Shown here piece after piece: positions 35,455 to 46,972 of a stretch of DNA of 64,000 bases. Every line of letters starts with the position of its first letter. Position 1 is the first letter of the stretch. This DNA comes from Porphyra umbilicalis. Its lineage: Eukaryota > Rhodophyta > Bangiophyceae > Bangiales > Bangiaceae. The notes under the pieces were generated by a model. That model was not told the origin of the DNA. It did no database searches and saw only the letters and a program-made list of their open reading frames with translations. The stretch spans positions 1 to 64,000 of the forward strand of contig KV919004.1 in assembly GCA_002049455.2 (NCBI GenBank), read 5' to 3'. The translations under genes were made by a program, and so were the position numbers.

Positions 35455-36091
35455 TGTCATCATCCTTCCTCCGTGCAAGCGCCGCACTGGCGGCAATCCA
35501 ACCACGCCATGTTCGACAGATTGAGATTTATTGGTACGCAGACTTATCCCGAACGCAACCTCTGCACTTTTGTCCTGCGGCCAGGTGCACGCTGCGTGTC
35601 GGTATACGCCCCGTTCCCCCCCCTCCCCCACCCCCCGCCCCTTCCATGGTTGCATCTTTCTTCCATGCAAACACCGCACTCGTGAAGATCCAACTGCACC
35701 ACATTCAGACGGCATTGAGATTTTCTGTGCGATGGCTTTTCTCGAGGGTAACCTCTGCCCAAACTTTAAACATGCGGGTACACGCAAGTGCGGCTGCTCG
35801 CAATATTGCGTCAACGACGGCATCGACTGTGCGATTGCGCTTCGCTGTCAAATCAGAACCCGAAAACTGACCTCCCTGGTGTCGATCTGTTTGTCGCCAC
35901 TCGGTGTCTTGATGGATCGACCACTGTTTTCATGCATTGTTTGTCTTCCCTCTGTGACGAAGTAGGAACGCACTGCCCACTGTTTTCAGCATTAGTAGCG
36001 ACTAGTGCGGACGCTTACAATTCACTGCTACGACTTCCTCCCGCAGTTGATTCCACGAATGGCCATGGTGCTCCAAGTACGCCCTGTTTGC
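35455..36091. repeat. Imperfect 192-bp tandem duplication and flank
   Basis: A block starting at 35,461 (CATCCTTCCTCCGTGCAAGC) recurs diverged at 35,653 (CATCTTTCTTCCATGCAAAC). Shared words continue for about 140 bp. A pyrimidine tract separates them. No gene is supported. Confidence 0.6.
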
Positions 36092-39003
36092 TCACCCACT
36101 GCGCATCTGTCTGTTGGGTGCTGCTATGTGCATAAAACCTACTACTTTTATCCAATCCTCGTCCTCGTCCTGCGTCTCCCCGGCCGACGACTCTTCTAGC
36201 AAATCAGCCTCTTCCGTGTCAATTATGGCCTCCTGGTCACTCTCTATGCCAAACCACGTCTCTACCGCCAGCTGGCGCTTCGATGGCCCGGCGTCCCCAC
36301 AGCACCGCACGCCGATAGAGCAGCGCCCGATATCAAGCAGCACCTTGTCCACATCCTCAGCTACATCGCGCAGGGAATGCCGGTATGACCTATGCATGGC
36401 CATCACGGTCGCCTCCGTCGGCGTCGTCAAAAAAAGTGCCTTGACCCAGCACTGCGGAGTCGTTGCTGGGTCCATTACATCCCGCTCCTCCAACACAATA
36501 TCCAACATACCTTGAAGGTGTGCCTGAGCGCCGTCACGCACACCGAGCACGACCCGCGGCGAAGCCGCCCGCCTCCGCGGAGCACAGCTTCGCTGCCCCT
36601 GCGCCCTCGGTGGTGGTGCAGCCTTCTCAGGGGAGAGCTGGAACCATACGTTGAGCTCACGTGAAGAGGGGTCCACAGCGAGCTCCGGTAAGGAGGAAGG
36701 AGTGGACATAGCCTCTGTGCCGGCTACCGGCGGCGCTGTCTTGGATGATCCTGCTTGCGCACCGGCGGGTGTGCCGGCGACCGAGAAGGCCGCATGGGCC
36801 CCTATTGCTACTGCCGCGGCCAACCCCTCTGTCGATTCGGTCGCCCTCGCTACCGTTTCCACCGCCGCCGGCGGAATGCCCCATGGCGCGCACGCCGGCA
36901 AGCCAGCAAGAGTGGTGCTTGGGCCGGTCCTCCCACTGAGACCGACGCGGCCACGCGCCAATTGCGTGGCGCTGACAACTGGACACCCTACGGCGGCTGT
37001 TGCGGATCCCGGGCCCCGCCACAGTCGACCTGGACTGGCAAGCGGTCCCCGGGGCCGAGAAGTGCCGGAACCAGCCAGGATTAATGTCGCCGGACAAGAT
37101 CTCGAGCGTAATTCTGCTGTCCGCGTTGCACTACTCACAGACGGCCAGGTAGGCGCCGCACCGAGGGTGCCCTCAAACGGGACACGACCACCCGCAGTGC
37201 CCCGCAGTCCGCCAATTGGCGCTAATGCAGTTACAGCCGCGGCCGTCAAAAGATCACTGTCCAGGCCGACTGCTGCGCCACCTTGGGCAGCGGCGGAACG
37301 GCCACCAGGGCTGGAGACCTGGACGGTTGAGGAGTGCGCACCACTGGCGCCAGTCCGGGACACTGCCTCGGCTGAAGACCCCGCTGGCGGTGACTGCCGC
37401 AGCATTGGGACTAAATACCACCGTGCTGCCGTCAGTAGCCTTCGGACCAGTCGGGGCGCGGCTTGCCGCACTGCTCACCCCACTGGGATGGCCGATCACC
37501 CTTTATGCCCAGCTCATGACACCTGCGGATCTTCCCGGGCCGGGGGGGGTAGCTGTAGCACAAGAGCTCGCCCCAACCCGCGAGTGCTCACACGCTCAAG
37601 AAACGAGGCCAAAAAAGCGCCCGTTATAGCGCCTCTTCAGGGTGGCGATGATCCCAGCATCGAGAGGTGGGTAAATGGACGTGACGTTCGGAAGAAGAGA
37701 TAAAAGGGTGACTTGACCGTCTTTGTATCTGCCAGAGGCACCGCAATTGTCTACAATAAGGATGCAAGAAAGCCGCCTTCGGCTCCGCACCGCCGGCAGG
37801 AAGACCGTTTCGAACGATTTCTCGCAGACGACACAGTCCGTTCATGCCAACGTTTGAAAGAAGTAGGGCAGCGGGCAGGAATCCCGAGGGGCCTGAAAGC
37901 ACACGGTAACAGCCGGCTTGCCGATGATTTCCACAGGGATCTTGTGAGACCCCGTCTGATTGACCGCGAGGACCAGGGTGAGGTGATCTCTTGCCTTTAT
38001 GGCCTTGCTCCCCAGAGCGCGTCGCCGACTTCCCGCCGTTTCGTAAGGGAAACCCCGAAAATAGAGGCCGGCTTCGTCCATGTTATAAATCTGCTCCGGG
38101 GCGTAGGCGCATAGGTCTTCCCGGATGTCGGCCATCCGCTGCTTCGATGCTTCAACGTCCGCCGCCGCCGAGCCCCGCATTCCCCAGAGAGAAACGTTGA
38201 CGAGGTAATTTCGTTTGGCCGACCGCCTGATAAAGCCAACCGACGCAGAAAAGTTGGCAACGCCGAGGTGAGCGGCAATCTCCTCTGCCCGCGCCCTGAT
38301 CACCACCATCGTCGGGGGCACCGAACCTGCTCCCACTGCCGAAACAATGTTGTACCAACCGCTTGCGGAGAGACTCGCCTTGGCGCCACGCTGATTTGAT
38401 GGCCTCCTCTGACACGTAAACTGTACATGCCCGTTTAATGTCCGCCCACGTCCTTAACGCGCCCGACTCCGTCATGTTGATGAGTTTCACTTTTTCGTCT
38501 AGAGTAAGCGACTGCCGCTTCTTTCTGGATGTTGGGCTCCCCGTCAGGTCGACGCGCGGCGACGCAGTCGCCGACGTAGGAGCGGCCGCGGCTGACCCGA
38601 AAGCGACCGTGTGGTGCTTTGCGTTGGCCCCGGCCGCGGCTGACGCAGCCGCCGCAGAGATGTCGATCGCGTGCCGCGTCTCGCAAGAAGCCGCCGGATA
38701 GACCGCTTTCACGGCTGCCTGGGCAGCTGCTTGGGCCGCAGCACGAACAGTGCGGGTGGCTTGGGAGCTGCCCCGCGCAGGGCGGGGGGAGGGGGGGTCG
38801 AGAGGTGGGGAGGGCATCATGGCGGGCTTGTCGAGAAGAAAACTGGGGCGGTTTGTAGGGCTGGCGTCGATTTTGGTTGGGGACGCGGCGATGAGGATGC
38901 CAGGCGATCGTGGCCATCCCTCACGACGACGACGACGGCGGTCTTCTGGTTTGGGTGTTCTGTAAATCCTGAATAATTTTATGGAGACGATGGAGTGCAG
39001 CAC
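36092..39003 (-). pseudogene. Second pogo/Tigger-like transposase, heavily broken
   Basis: It is homologous along its length to the copy at 19.5-22.2 kb. The N-terminal Ala-rich part and helix-turn-helix start (LTLDEKVKLINMTESGA) are in the 39,003 frame, which then shifts. The core resumes in the 38,336 frame with QIYNMDEAGLYFRGFP and TGSHKIPVEIIGK, and stops at TAG (37,842). It continues in a third segment (37,790-37,596) with LSCILIVDNCG and PPLDAGIIATLKRRY. After a linker of about 330 residues the end is in the 37,471-36,092 frame: MDPATTPQCWVKALFL and an acidic tail. DDD candidates are the Asp residues in MDEAG, VDNCG and PLDAG. Part of the helix-turn-helix is missing. Terminal repeats were not identified. 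Confidence 0.78.
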
Positions 39004-40304
39004 GTGTGTCTATCTCGAGGGAGGGCGATCGAGTTTCGCTCAGTTATGTGGTGGGTATTATATACGTGGAACGTATATAAGTGCGCAGTGACTGTACATC
39101 TCCACCCTCAACTGCTGATTTCCTCCACTGCCGCTGCCTTCCCCCACTGCTGCTGCTTTCTCCCAGTGCATCAGCTTCCCTCCGCCGCCGCTGCCTCTCC
39201 CCACCGCCGCTGCGTCCCCACATCGCTGCTGCGCCCCCCTATCATAGGTTCTGGCTTTTTCTACCAGGGCTCCGCCCCCCGCAACTGCTGCCCCCCTCCC
39301 CCACTGGCACTGCCCACCCCCACTGGTCGGCGCAGACACAGCGGCGACCGTAGTAACGAAATGGTGTGGTAAGGACACCCGGGTCAAGAACGGGAGGGAG
39401 GCGGCAGCCCCCATCAGCGGCGGTGGTCGCCCACCCGTGGAAGGGACGACGAGCAACGACAGCAACGCCCGGCCGGGGTGGAGGTGGCTCGCGCTTGTGC
39501 GGGGCGGCGAGTGGCGGCGGTCGTGCATGGCCGTCATGCATGGCGCGGCTTCGTCAATGGCCCAATACCCAGCCCAACGGAATCAAAGGCTGCGTATCGA
39601 TCAAAATGATATTGGCCCGGTTTCAACAGTAGCGAAATCTCAGGTGATAGTAAGTCTCCAGCAAATACAGTTCAGGATTTATGGTCTTTCGCATCGCCCA
39701 TTCTATTCCCCCAAACGCCAACCCTACCCGGCGGCAAATCGCCGCTGAGCCAAGGCTGGCTTTTTCTCGCCTAGGAAGCCCCGTCAGTGTGAGCAAATGA
39801 GACGCTCTGCCAAGGATGAAGATTTCAGGCACGTGCGTGCAATACCCTGGCCTTCAGGGCTTTGGCACGCTCGGCGACGCATCCATACCGGGCACGCCGG
39901 CCGGCTCCATGGCCGCGAGCACGCATGGGGGCTCGTGCAGCCACGTTGCCGTAGCGGGGGGGGCATGGGGCGGGGAAAGGGGTGGCGCCGCCGCCACCGC
40001 AGCGGCGGCCCGCTGGCTTGGCGCAACGCCCACGGACGGGGCCGTCACCCCGCCACGCAGCGCACCTGTGCGCGGCGGGCAGGGCGGCCGACACGGCTCA
40101 CGGGCGGGCGGGCGGGATCGACCGCCGCGCGACGGGGCACCTGTAACTGCACCGGTAGATGGCGTCTGCAACCGCCGACCCGCCGCCGCAAAAGAAGCCG
40201 GCGGGCAGGCACGATCACCCGCTGGGCATCTAGGCTCTTCGATCCCCGGAAGTCGCTGCGCGCGGTCGCCGCGCGCAACTCAGGGCGGTGGAGGGGGGTA
40301 GCGC
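39004..40304. other. Intergenic, pyrimidine-rich tract
   Basis: A TATATAAG lies at about 39,073 within an inverted TATATACGT/ACGTATATA pair, but no credible ORF follows. From 39,095 to 39,320 the plus strand is rich in CCACTGC and GCTGC words. GC-rich frames near 39,800-40,300 have no recognisable motif. Confidence 0.4.
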
Positions 40305-40757
40305 GGCGGGCCCAGAACCTTCGTCAAAAGCACGTCTGTTCTTGCCTGTTTTGAGCCTCTTGGAGGCCCGTGTTCCTGTTTGAAGAAACAGAATTCCTGT
40401 TGAAAAAACAGATCGACCGCCCTTGACAGGCTCTCCGAGGCCATTTCATGCGAGGTCCTTGCATATTTGTGTTTGCGAGAACAGGAATCGTTCCTCACTC
40501 CACACATTGCGCCTGCTAGCAGGGCCATTGATGCTTCTCCGTCTCTCTCTCTTTCTGGAAGGGGGAAGCGTATACGTTTTATGCTGTGTCTCTCTTTTTA
40601 CGAGTGGAGATGCATCTATCCCGGCGAACAGATGATTTTGGCGCCTTTTCTGGAAAGAACCAGCCTTGACAGAGCCCCAGGGCGGTTGCAGACAATCTGT
40701 TCGTCCGAAAACACGCAAAAGCAGACGTGCTCTTGACGACGGTTTTGGGCTTGCTGC
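40305..40757. repeat. Inverted repeat pair, arms of about 48-50 bp
   Basis: The arm at 40,305-40,352 (with TCGTCAAAAGCACGTCTG) is about 80% identical to the reverse complement of 40,708-40,757. The pair encloses about 355 bp, which looks like a small decayed TIR element. Exact ends are unclear. Confidence 0.6.
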
Positions 40758-40866
40758 GCAGGGGGGCAGGCGCCGTCCGGGCCCTGTGACCCCTGTGGCA
40801 GGACAGTCCTTCTCAGCCACCTAACTCCATTTGCTTTTAGCGTCATCGCGACCCTTGCAACACTGA

Positions 40867-41760
40867 GGCCCTTTCTGAGCAGTTCCTTCGTTCATGTGAC
40901 GCTTCGTGTGACGAGCTCTCAGCTCAGAAAGGTCGCAGTGGGTTGTCCCTTCGTGTGACAGCGTGGAGCGGAATTTTTTCGATGAATTTAACGTAAGTGA
41001 TTGTCGGTCGAAGGGCTGACTTCGAGCGCTCGGTTGCTGGGCTCAGCACGGGCGCACACCAATGGTGTGAAACACCGCGGTTCAACATATGCCATGAGGG
41101 CGACGCCTTCGTCGCCCTCCCCTCGTTGCCGGCGCCTCGTTGCCGAGCCAGACAGCCTGAAATTGAACCCTTGGCGCCACGTTCGCCGAACCAGGATAGC
41201 CTCCCTGGATGGTCCATGCAGCAGGCTGTGCACAGCCGGGGAAGAACTCCATTCGGGGGCGCAGCTTTGGCCCACCATGACACCGGCAGCGTACGCTCGT
41301 ATCGCGCTGCGGGCGTACTGAGGAATCCTCGAATTTGTGCTGTCGTACAGAAACGGCGACGCAGAGGCGGCCATCTGACACAGGGCAGCGTAGGGGGCCA
41401 GCTGGTCATTCGGACAAGGCTGAGGGGCGTCGGGCCTCGCCTCCGAAGGGGGAAGACGTGGCCCGACTCGACTGTGGCGTCGCTTTCGGCTGCAGCCAGC
41501 AGGAGCCGACGGACTCGAATGTCCATCACACAAGTCGATTTGGAATTGATTGTTTCCAAATTCGCACTTGAAACCGTTCCACAAGACCAGCACGCCGCAA
41601 GGTCGATGTGATCACATGAAGCAACGTCGGAAAGTTCTTTTCCGACGTTGCTTCGTGTGATCACATGTGATCACATTGTTTCGCGTTGCAGCCAATAGCT
41701 GGCCGCCCCACATCGTCACATGAACCGTCACACGAACCAAGCCGCAGCTAAGAAAGGGCC
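40867..41760. mobile_element. MITE-like element, 894 bp, TGA target duplication
   Basis: The ends are GGCCCTTTCTGAGC at the left and the complement of GGCCCTTTCTTAGC at the right. Each is flanked by TGA (40,864-40,866 and 41,761-41,763). Subterminal words TTCRTGTGACG are shared by both ends. A strong hairpin lies inside near the right end (41,605-41,668). The 200-codon minus frames inside have no recognisable motif; they may be captured host sequence or chance. Confidence 0.75.
41605..41668. repeat. Near-perfect hairpin, arms of about 29 bp
   Basis: GTGATCACATGAAGCAACGT and its continuation CGGAAA pair with the mirrored sequence ending CGTGTGATCACAT. The loop is only a few bases. A further GTGATCACA copy follows. 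Confidence 0.9.
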
Positions 41761-41881
41761 TGACACGCCTTCAGATCCCTGAGGACACGAAAGCGGGGTC
41801 GTATCTCAAAAAAAAAGACCCACGGTGACACGTGGGCGACAAGAGATCGTGGGTGGGGCTACAAGAGATCGTGGGGGCTCC

Positions 41882-42052
41882 CTGGGGGGGTGTTGGGGGG
41901 GGGGGGGGGATTCGAGGGATTAGGGGGGTGCTGGGGGGGGTGCTGGGGGGGGGTTGGGGGGGGGGTTGGAGGCCGGGTTGGGGGGTTTGGGGGGGGTTTG
42001 GTGGGGGGTCGGGGGGAGCTGAGCGGCGTGCTAGGGGGGCTCGGGGGCGCAA
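41882..42052 (+). repeat. G-rich tract in block A, copy 1
   Basis: Long G runs are separated by T, TT, TGCT or GTT. The same tract occurs at 45,428-45,575. It could form G-quadruplexes. Confidence 0.85.
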
Positions 42053-42500
42053 ATTGGCATTGTGGGCGGGGCGTCAAGTTTGGACGCACAATGGCCTGAC
42101 ACGTGCAGAGGAGCTGACGTGGCCGATACCATCGCCCCACCAGTGCTGTGTCAGTGCCGCACCGCGCCCCACTCCTCGACTACCGCGGCCGTCCCTGCCC
42201 TTCTCCCCACTGACAGTCCGTCGCCACTACAAGTGTTTCTCGTTTTGTGTGTTTTCCTGCCTGGCCGCCCACCCGGCTGCGGCCGACGTGTCATCTGCCA
42301 AGGAGGTCCTGCTGGACAAGAAGAGACGCGCGAAGATAGAATTCCCGTATTGTTTCCAGCTGGTGAGAATGAACAGATTACAGTATGGGAGACCGGCCGC
42401 AGTGCTGTTTCCAACAAAAAGAAATGGGAATCGCTTTAGGCAGGAACAGAAGGCACATTCGGTAACCACAAGATGGGGCAGTGCCAGAAAAACGCCCGTG

Positions 42501-42502
42501 AT
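42501..42502. other. Unoccupied counterpart of the 9.7-kb insertion site
   Basis: Copy 1 reads AACGCCCGTGATCCATTGG with a single AT. In copy 2 the same place is split, with AT on both sides of the 46,050-55,777 transposon. Confidence 0.85.
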
Positions 42503-42553
42503 CCATTGGACTGGCCAGTGTTGGCACTGATTTGACGTACAATCCGGGACAGT

Positions 42554-43657
42554 TCAGCAATGAGCACCTAGTTTATTCTCGCTGGCACGCGCACAGCGGT
42601 GGTCCGGTCCACCAGAGCATTCCACAGAAGGTGTCGGCTTCACGAGGGGGGGCGGCGGCGGCCGCCCCGCGGCGGCGGCAACCGCCCCCGCCGGCGACGT
42701 GGCCGCCGCCGCCTTGGCGTCGGCGGCCCCGTCGGGGGGCTCCCCGCCGCCGCCCTTGGCCGAGGCGCCCCGCTTGGCGTCGGCCGCCGCGGAGCGGCTC
42801 GACTCGCGCGACGCGCGCCAGCCACCGCGCTCGGCAGGCGCGGCCTTGACGTCGGCGCCGCCCCCGCCGCGGTCCCGCTGCCGCTCCCGCCCGCACCCCC
42901 GATCCCGCTCCCGGTCGCCCGCGCTCACAGAGCCACTGAGGCGCGCGAGCGGCAGCGACACGGACCACGTGCGGTGGCGGCCATTGCCGGGCTTGTCGGT
43001 CCCGGGTGGCAGCAGCTGCCGCAACGCCGACCGCACGCGCTCCTCAGACGTGCGCGGGGGGGACTGCAGCGCGCGCGGGGCGGGCGGCGTCCGCACCGCC
43101 CGCCCGGGCAGCGGGGAGGCGCTGGCCACCACCAGGGGCGCCGCCGTCGCGACCTTGGCCACCGGCGACCGCTGCGTCGGCAGCGCCGCGTCGGCCGACG
43201 CCGACGCGCTGGCGGCGGCGGCGGCGGTGGCGGCGGCAGCGGCGGCGGTGGCGGCGGCAGCTGCAGCGGCGGCCGGCGGGCCCGTCGCGGGCGGCGGCGG
43301 CGACTTTTCCCCCTTTCCAGCGGCGGCGCCCTTGTTGGCGTCGCCCCCGGCGCTCTTGTCCAGGACGCGGCTCGCCGCGCGCCCGAGCGACGTTGCCCCT
43401 CATCGCAAGGCGATGCCGCCCTCCCCCCGCCCCCCGCCGTCGCCGCCAATGACCCGGCTGAGGCGCCCCGAGACGGTCCGACCTTCCGCCGCCGGTAGGC
43501 GCCCCGAGACGGTCCGCCCGTCCGCGACCGGCAGGCGCGCCGACGTGGATCGCCGGTCTGGGGGCGCCCCCGCCGCCGCCGCCGCGGACCGCTTCAAGCC
43601 GCCCGCCGATGACGTCTGCGCCGCCGCCGCGCTTTTGGGGTAGGCCGTGTGGGACAT
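42554..43657 (-). pseudogene. ORF fragment in the interior of A-B copy 1
   Basis: No family is recognised. The ATG at 43,655-43,657 (MSHTAYPKSAAAAQTSSAGG) sits at the junction with block B. The frame runs through Ala/Pro/Ser-rich sequence with a near-repeat (VADGRTVSGRLP, AAEGRTVSGRLS), then in-frame TGA at 43,400-43,402, then continues open with GATSLGRAASRVLDKSAGG, SEERVRSALRQLLPPGTDKP and an RDRERDRG-like basic stretch. It ends inside block A at 42,554. Its natural protein-like reading on minus suggests a piece of a host gene captured by the element. Capture is inference. Confidence 0.45.
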
Positions 43658-44271
43658 GGCGGGGGGGGTGCCGACGCTACGTCTCTCCCCCCCACCGCGA
43701 CCGACGGGGCGGCCCCCCCCGGCACCGCCCCGCGTGACGCGGCCTGGCAGCCGGCGGCGGCGGTGGTGGCGGCGGCGGCGGCGGACGCGCTCCCCGCCCG
43801 CTCGGCTGTCGACACGGCCGCCGACGGCGCCGCGTCCCCGTGCCCTTCGGCCGCGGCGCGCGCAGCCGCGGCCACCAAGACGGCCGCCTGGGCTGCCGGC
43901 GGGGCGGCGCCGGCGGCGCGGTCGCTCATGGGCATGCCGGCAGCGGTAGACCGGCAGCCGGAACCCAGTATAGGCGCCGCCGTTCGCTGCCCCCCGCCCC
44001 GCCACATGGCATGTGTGACCGTTTTATCGCGTGAATGCGAGGTCCCCCCGAGCAATGAGGAGGCTACAATGGCTTCAAATCGGGTGATAAATTGAACATG
44101 AGCAGCACAAGGCGCGGAAAGTGGCCCCATCGCAATGTCGTCAGGAGGGGGATTTGGATCTAAATCGTTTGCAACTCTACCCCCTCTGAGGCGTTGGAAA
44201 CGGCCCCCACGATCGATTCTAGAGGTTTAATCTCTGGAATAGAACGTGGGTCCGTTTCTCCTGAGATCCTA
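43657..44271. repeat. Block B, copy 1
   Basis: It is roughly 90% identical to 57,860-58,474. Both copies have a minus ATG about 150 bp from the outer end followed by an Ala-rich open frame (MGPL...; GGTSHS; THAMWRGGG), and a plus frame ending in NRVIN or NRMRN. A hairpin built on CCACGATC...TCTAGAG lies near 44,208-44,250. Confidence 0.85.
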
Positions 44272-45339
44272 CACGACGAATGCAGACTGCCACCTTTGAA
44301 ACCAGGCCTCACCAAGGGTATAAGTTTCAGCCACGAGTACGGTATGTGGCTCGGATCCAGCCACGGAGTACTGGCTGACAGTGAGCCGGATTTTAGACGT
44401 CCGAGTATGAGTATCGCTCAAACCTGACAGAGCGGGTATCAAGAGTACATACCCTTAAAGTTTTGGGACGTCGGTATCCAATGTCGTTCCGAGGCGCGGG
44501 TATGCGTATACCTTTCACAGGAATGCATATTTCCTTCGTGCAGCTAACTTTGTAGTTTTGATACCAATTTATTCGTTAAGCGGCTGATGTCGTCGTGGTG
44601 CCGGACCTCCGTTGGCTCCTCGGCCCGAACGAGCATTGTCACTGGGTCCGACAGGGCGGCGATCAGGGCAACAGGCCCTGTCGAATGCGTCCACCCCAAG
44701 GACCGATTGGAACTCTCGGTGGATGTGCAAGGAGCGAGCGAGAGGCTCGCGAAAGGCGAGACCAACGGGAGGGTTGGGAAGGTGACCGCCGCCGCGCCGC
44801 GTGGTGGGCGAGGATGAAGATCGGGGCGGAGGAACGGGGAGAGCAGAGAAGGATGACGGACGCCTAAGAGCGCAAGAGGGTGGATGGTGGGCTGTCACTC
44901 GCTTCGCACGCATGCAGATGCGTGATGTTGGCCCGAATCGCACGCTCTGCCTCTGCTCAGATTGCCAGACATCGATTTGATGTGGGAGTATCCAATCAAT
45001 TCACCGTCAAAAGTATCGAATTATCCAGACTTGAGAGTACGAGTAACACTCTTGATACCCTTGGACGTCAGGTTTCGCGGGTATCTGACCACTGCTCATT
45101 CACCGAGTATGGGTATTGGGGAAGGACCGAAAAATCCCGCGAGTATGAGTATATACCCGAAAAATATACTCGAGTGATACCCTTCCCGAAATACTCTTGG
45201 TGAGGCCTGTTTGAAACGGAGAGCAAGTTCCTTGATCTAAGTATATGTGTGCATCACTACACTTCGAGAGCACCCTGTCCTAAAGGCCAGGGAATTTGAC
45301 TGTCAGGACCGCCCGTGCGAGGGATTCCACTCACACGAC
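44272..45339. other. Spacer with inverted GGGTATC/GAGTATGAGTAT motifs
   Basis: The stretch at 44,400-44,470 (CCGAGTATGAGTATCGCTC, then ACCTGACAGAGCGGGTATCA) is mirrored by 45,030-45,190 in reverse complement (ACCTGACGTCC, AAGGGTATCAAGAGT). This suggests a further decayed TIR element of about 0.8 kb between the two A-B copies. No gene is supported. Confidence 0.45.
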
Positions 45340-46047
45340 GGGGTCGTATCTCGAAAAAAACGACCCACGATGACACGTGGGCTACAAGAGATCGTGGGTG
45401 GGGCTACAAGAGATCGTGGGGGCTCTCTGGGGGGGTGTGGGGGGGGGGGGGGGGGGTTGGGGGATGAGGGGGGTGCTGGGGGGGGCGCTGAGGGGGGGGT
45501 TGGGGGGGGGGTTGGGGGCGGGGTTGGGGGGGTTTGGGGGGGGTTTGGGGGGGGGGGTCGGGGGGAACTGAGCGGCGTGCTGGGGCTCGGGGGCGCAAAT
45601 TGGCATTGTGGGCGGGTCGTCAAGTTTGGACGCACAATGGCCTGACAACGTGCTGACGACCTTACGTGGCCGCTACCACCGCCCCACCAGTGCTGTCTCA
45701 GAGCCGCACCGCGCCCCACTCCTCGGCTACCGCAGCCGTCGCTGCCCTTCTCCCCACTGGCAGCCCGTCGCCACTACAAATGTTTCTCGCTTTGTGTGTT
45801 TTCCTGCCTGGCCGCCCACCCGGCTGCGGCCGACGTGTCATCTGCCAAGGAGGTCCTGCTAGACAAGAAGAGACGCGCGAAGATAGAATTCCCGTATTGT
45901 TTCCAGCTGGTCAGAAAGAACAGAGTACAGTATGGGAGACCGGCCGTAGTGTTTTTTCCAACCAAAAGCAATGGAAATCGCTATAGGCAGGAACAGAAGG
46001 CACATACGGTATCCACAAGATGGGGCAGTGCCAGAAAAACGCACGAG

Positions 46048-46049
46048 AT
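46048..46049. repeat. Target duplication AT, left
   Basis: AT precedes the left terminal repeat, and AT also follows the right one (55,778-55,779). The unoccupied site at 42,501 has a single AT. Confidence 0.8.
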
Positions 46050-46065
46050 CGTCGGCGGTTGTGCC
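46050..46065 (+). repeat. Left 16-bp terminal inverted repeat
   Basis: CGTCGGCGGTTGTGCC, exact reverse complement of 55,762-55,777. Confidence 0.92.
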
Positions 46066-46972
46066 ACAACGTGTTACGGACGCAATACCCACGTCATGCA
46101 AAATCAATGAGCGATGCGTGCACGAGGCGTGCACGAGGCGTGCTGTGACACATAAAACGCAATACCAAGCTCTGCAATGTGTGTTACGTTCATTTATCCG
46201 GCACTAGCGAATATCACCCCCCTTTCCGGATGACTGCCGACTTGTTCCAAGTGCAGAAAAACTTAAATAACACGAAACTTGCGCTGTGAAGCACAGCAGC
46301 AAATCAAGCTCGAAGGAGCGCACAGAAAGTACATTCCGGAGAATGTCAGGCGGGCCACTCGGTCAGCAACCAGAAAGAACAGTCCGCGTGACAGTGCGTC
46401 CTGTCTTGTAGGTACAGCGGTCCGCCGGCACAGAGCAGGAGCAGAGGCAACAGGCAAGTGTAAGGCCCAGTCGCGAGAAGACGTGAGAGAGGCAAGAACG
46501 TATGGGACCCGTAATGACAAGGAACCCACTCGAGGGCCACGTGGCGCCCCAGACACGCGAGACCCATCTGGCGACCGAGGACAGGGCTCCTCACAGGTCC
46601 GAGAACGGTGGCGAAACGATGAACGTAATGCATCAAAGGAATGTGCAATGCGTCCGCGGAACGCGTGAGGAAACGCATGGATACCGGGAACGCATGGCAT
46701 GATGCCATCGAGAAAGGCGTACTCAAGAGGAACACAAGCCGAGAACCCCGAAGGGACGGAAGCAGAGCATGCACAAGCTAAGCGCAAACAGTCAGCCAGG
46801 GTGCGAAAATGAAAGGAACACATGGAGCACCGGTCAGGAGGTGCCCGAAGGTACCCAATGCCACCATCGAGCGGCATCAAATATGGGTGCCAGGATAGCT
46901 AGGATGGTGGCATAGGTCAACCCGCTCACTCCAAAAGCAGTAAACAGGCACAGCCAAGCTTACCGCATCTGC
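46066..46972. other. Left subterminal region of Plavaka-like element
   Basis: No supported ORF. Words such as ACGCAATAC and CGAGGCGTGC recur near the end. The rest is AG-rich on plus, without a recognised feature. Confidence 0.5.

Larger units (their letters stand above)
41795..44271. mobile_element. A-B type TIR element, copy 1
   Basis: The left block A (41,795-42,632) and right block B (43,657-44,271) each recur in copy 2 (45,340-58,474), but the interior between them differs. The outer ends pair as inverted repeats: GTATCTC, an A-rich stretch, then GACCCACG at the left; the complement of GGATCTCAGGAGAAACGG then ACCCACG at the right (44,245-44,269). A clear target duplication was not found; CACGAAAGC and CACGACGAA outside the ends are only similar. 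A TIR element with changing interior suggests a non-autonomous Mutator-like or other DNA transposon that carries foreign fragments. Confidence 0.68.

Noticed and set aside
42599-43498. Plus-strand Arg-rich ORFs over the interior of A-B copy 1
   Set aside because: The minus frame reads more like a natural protein; the plus frames are compositional.
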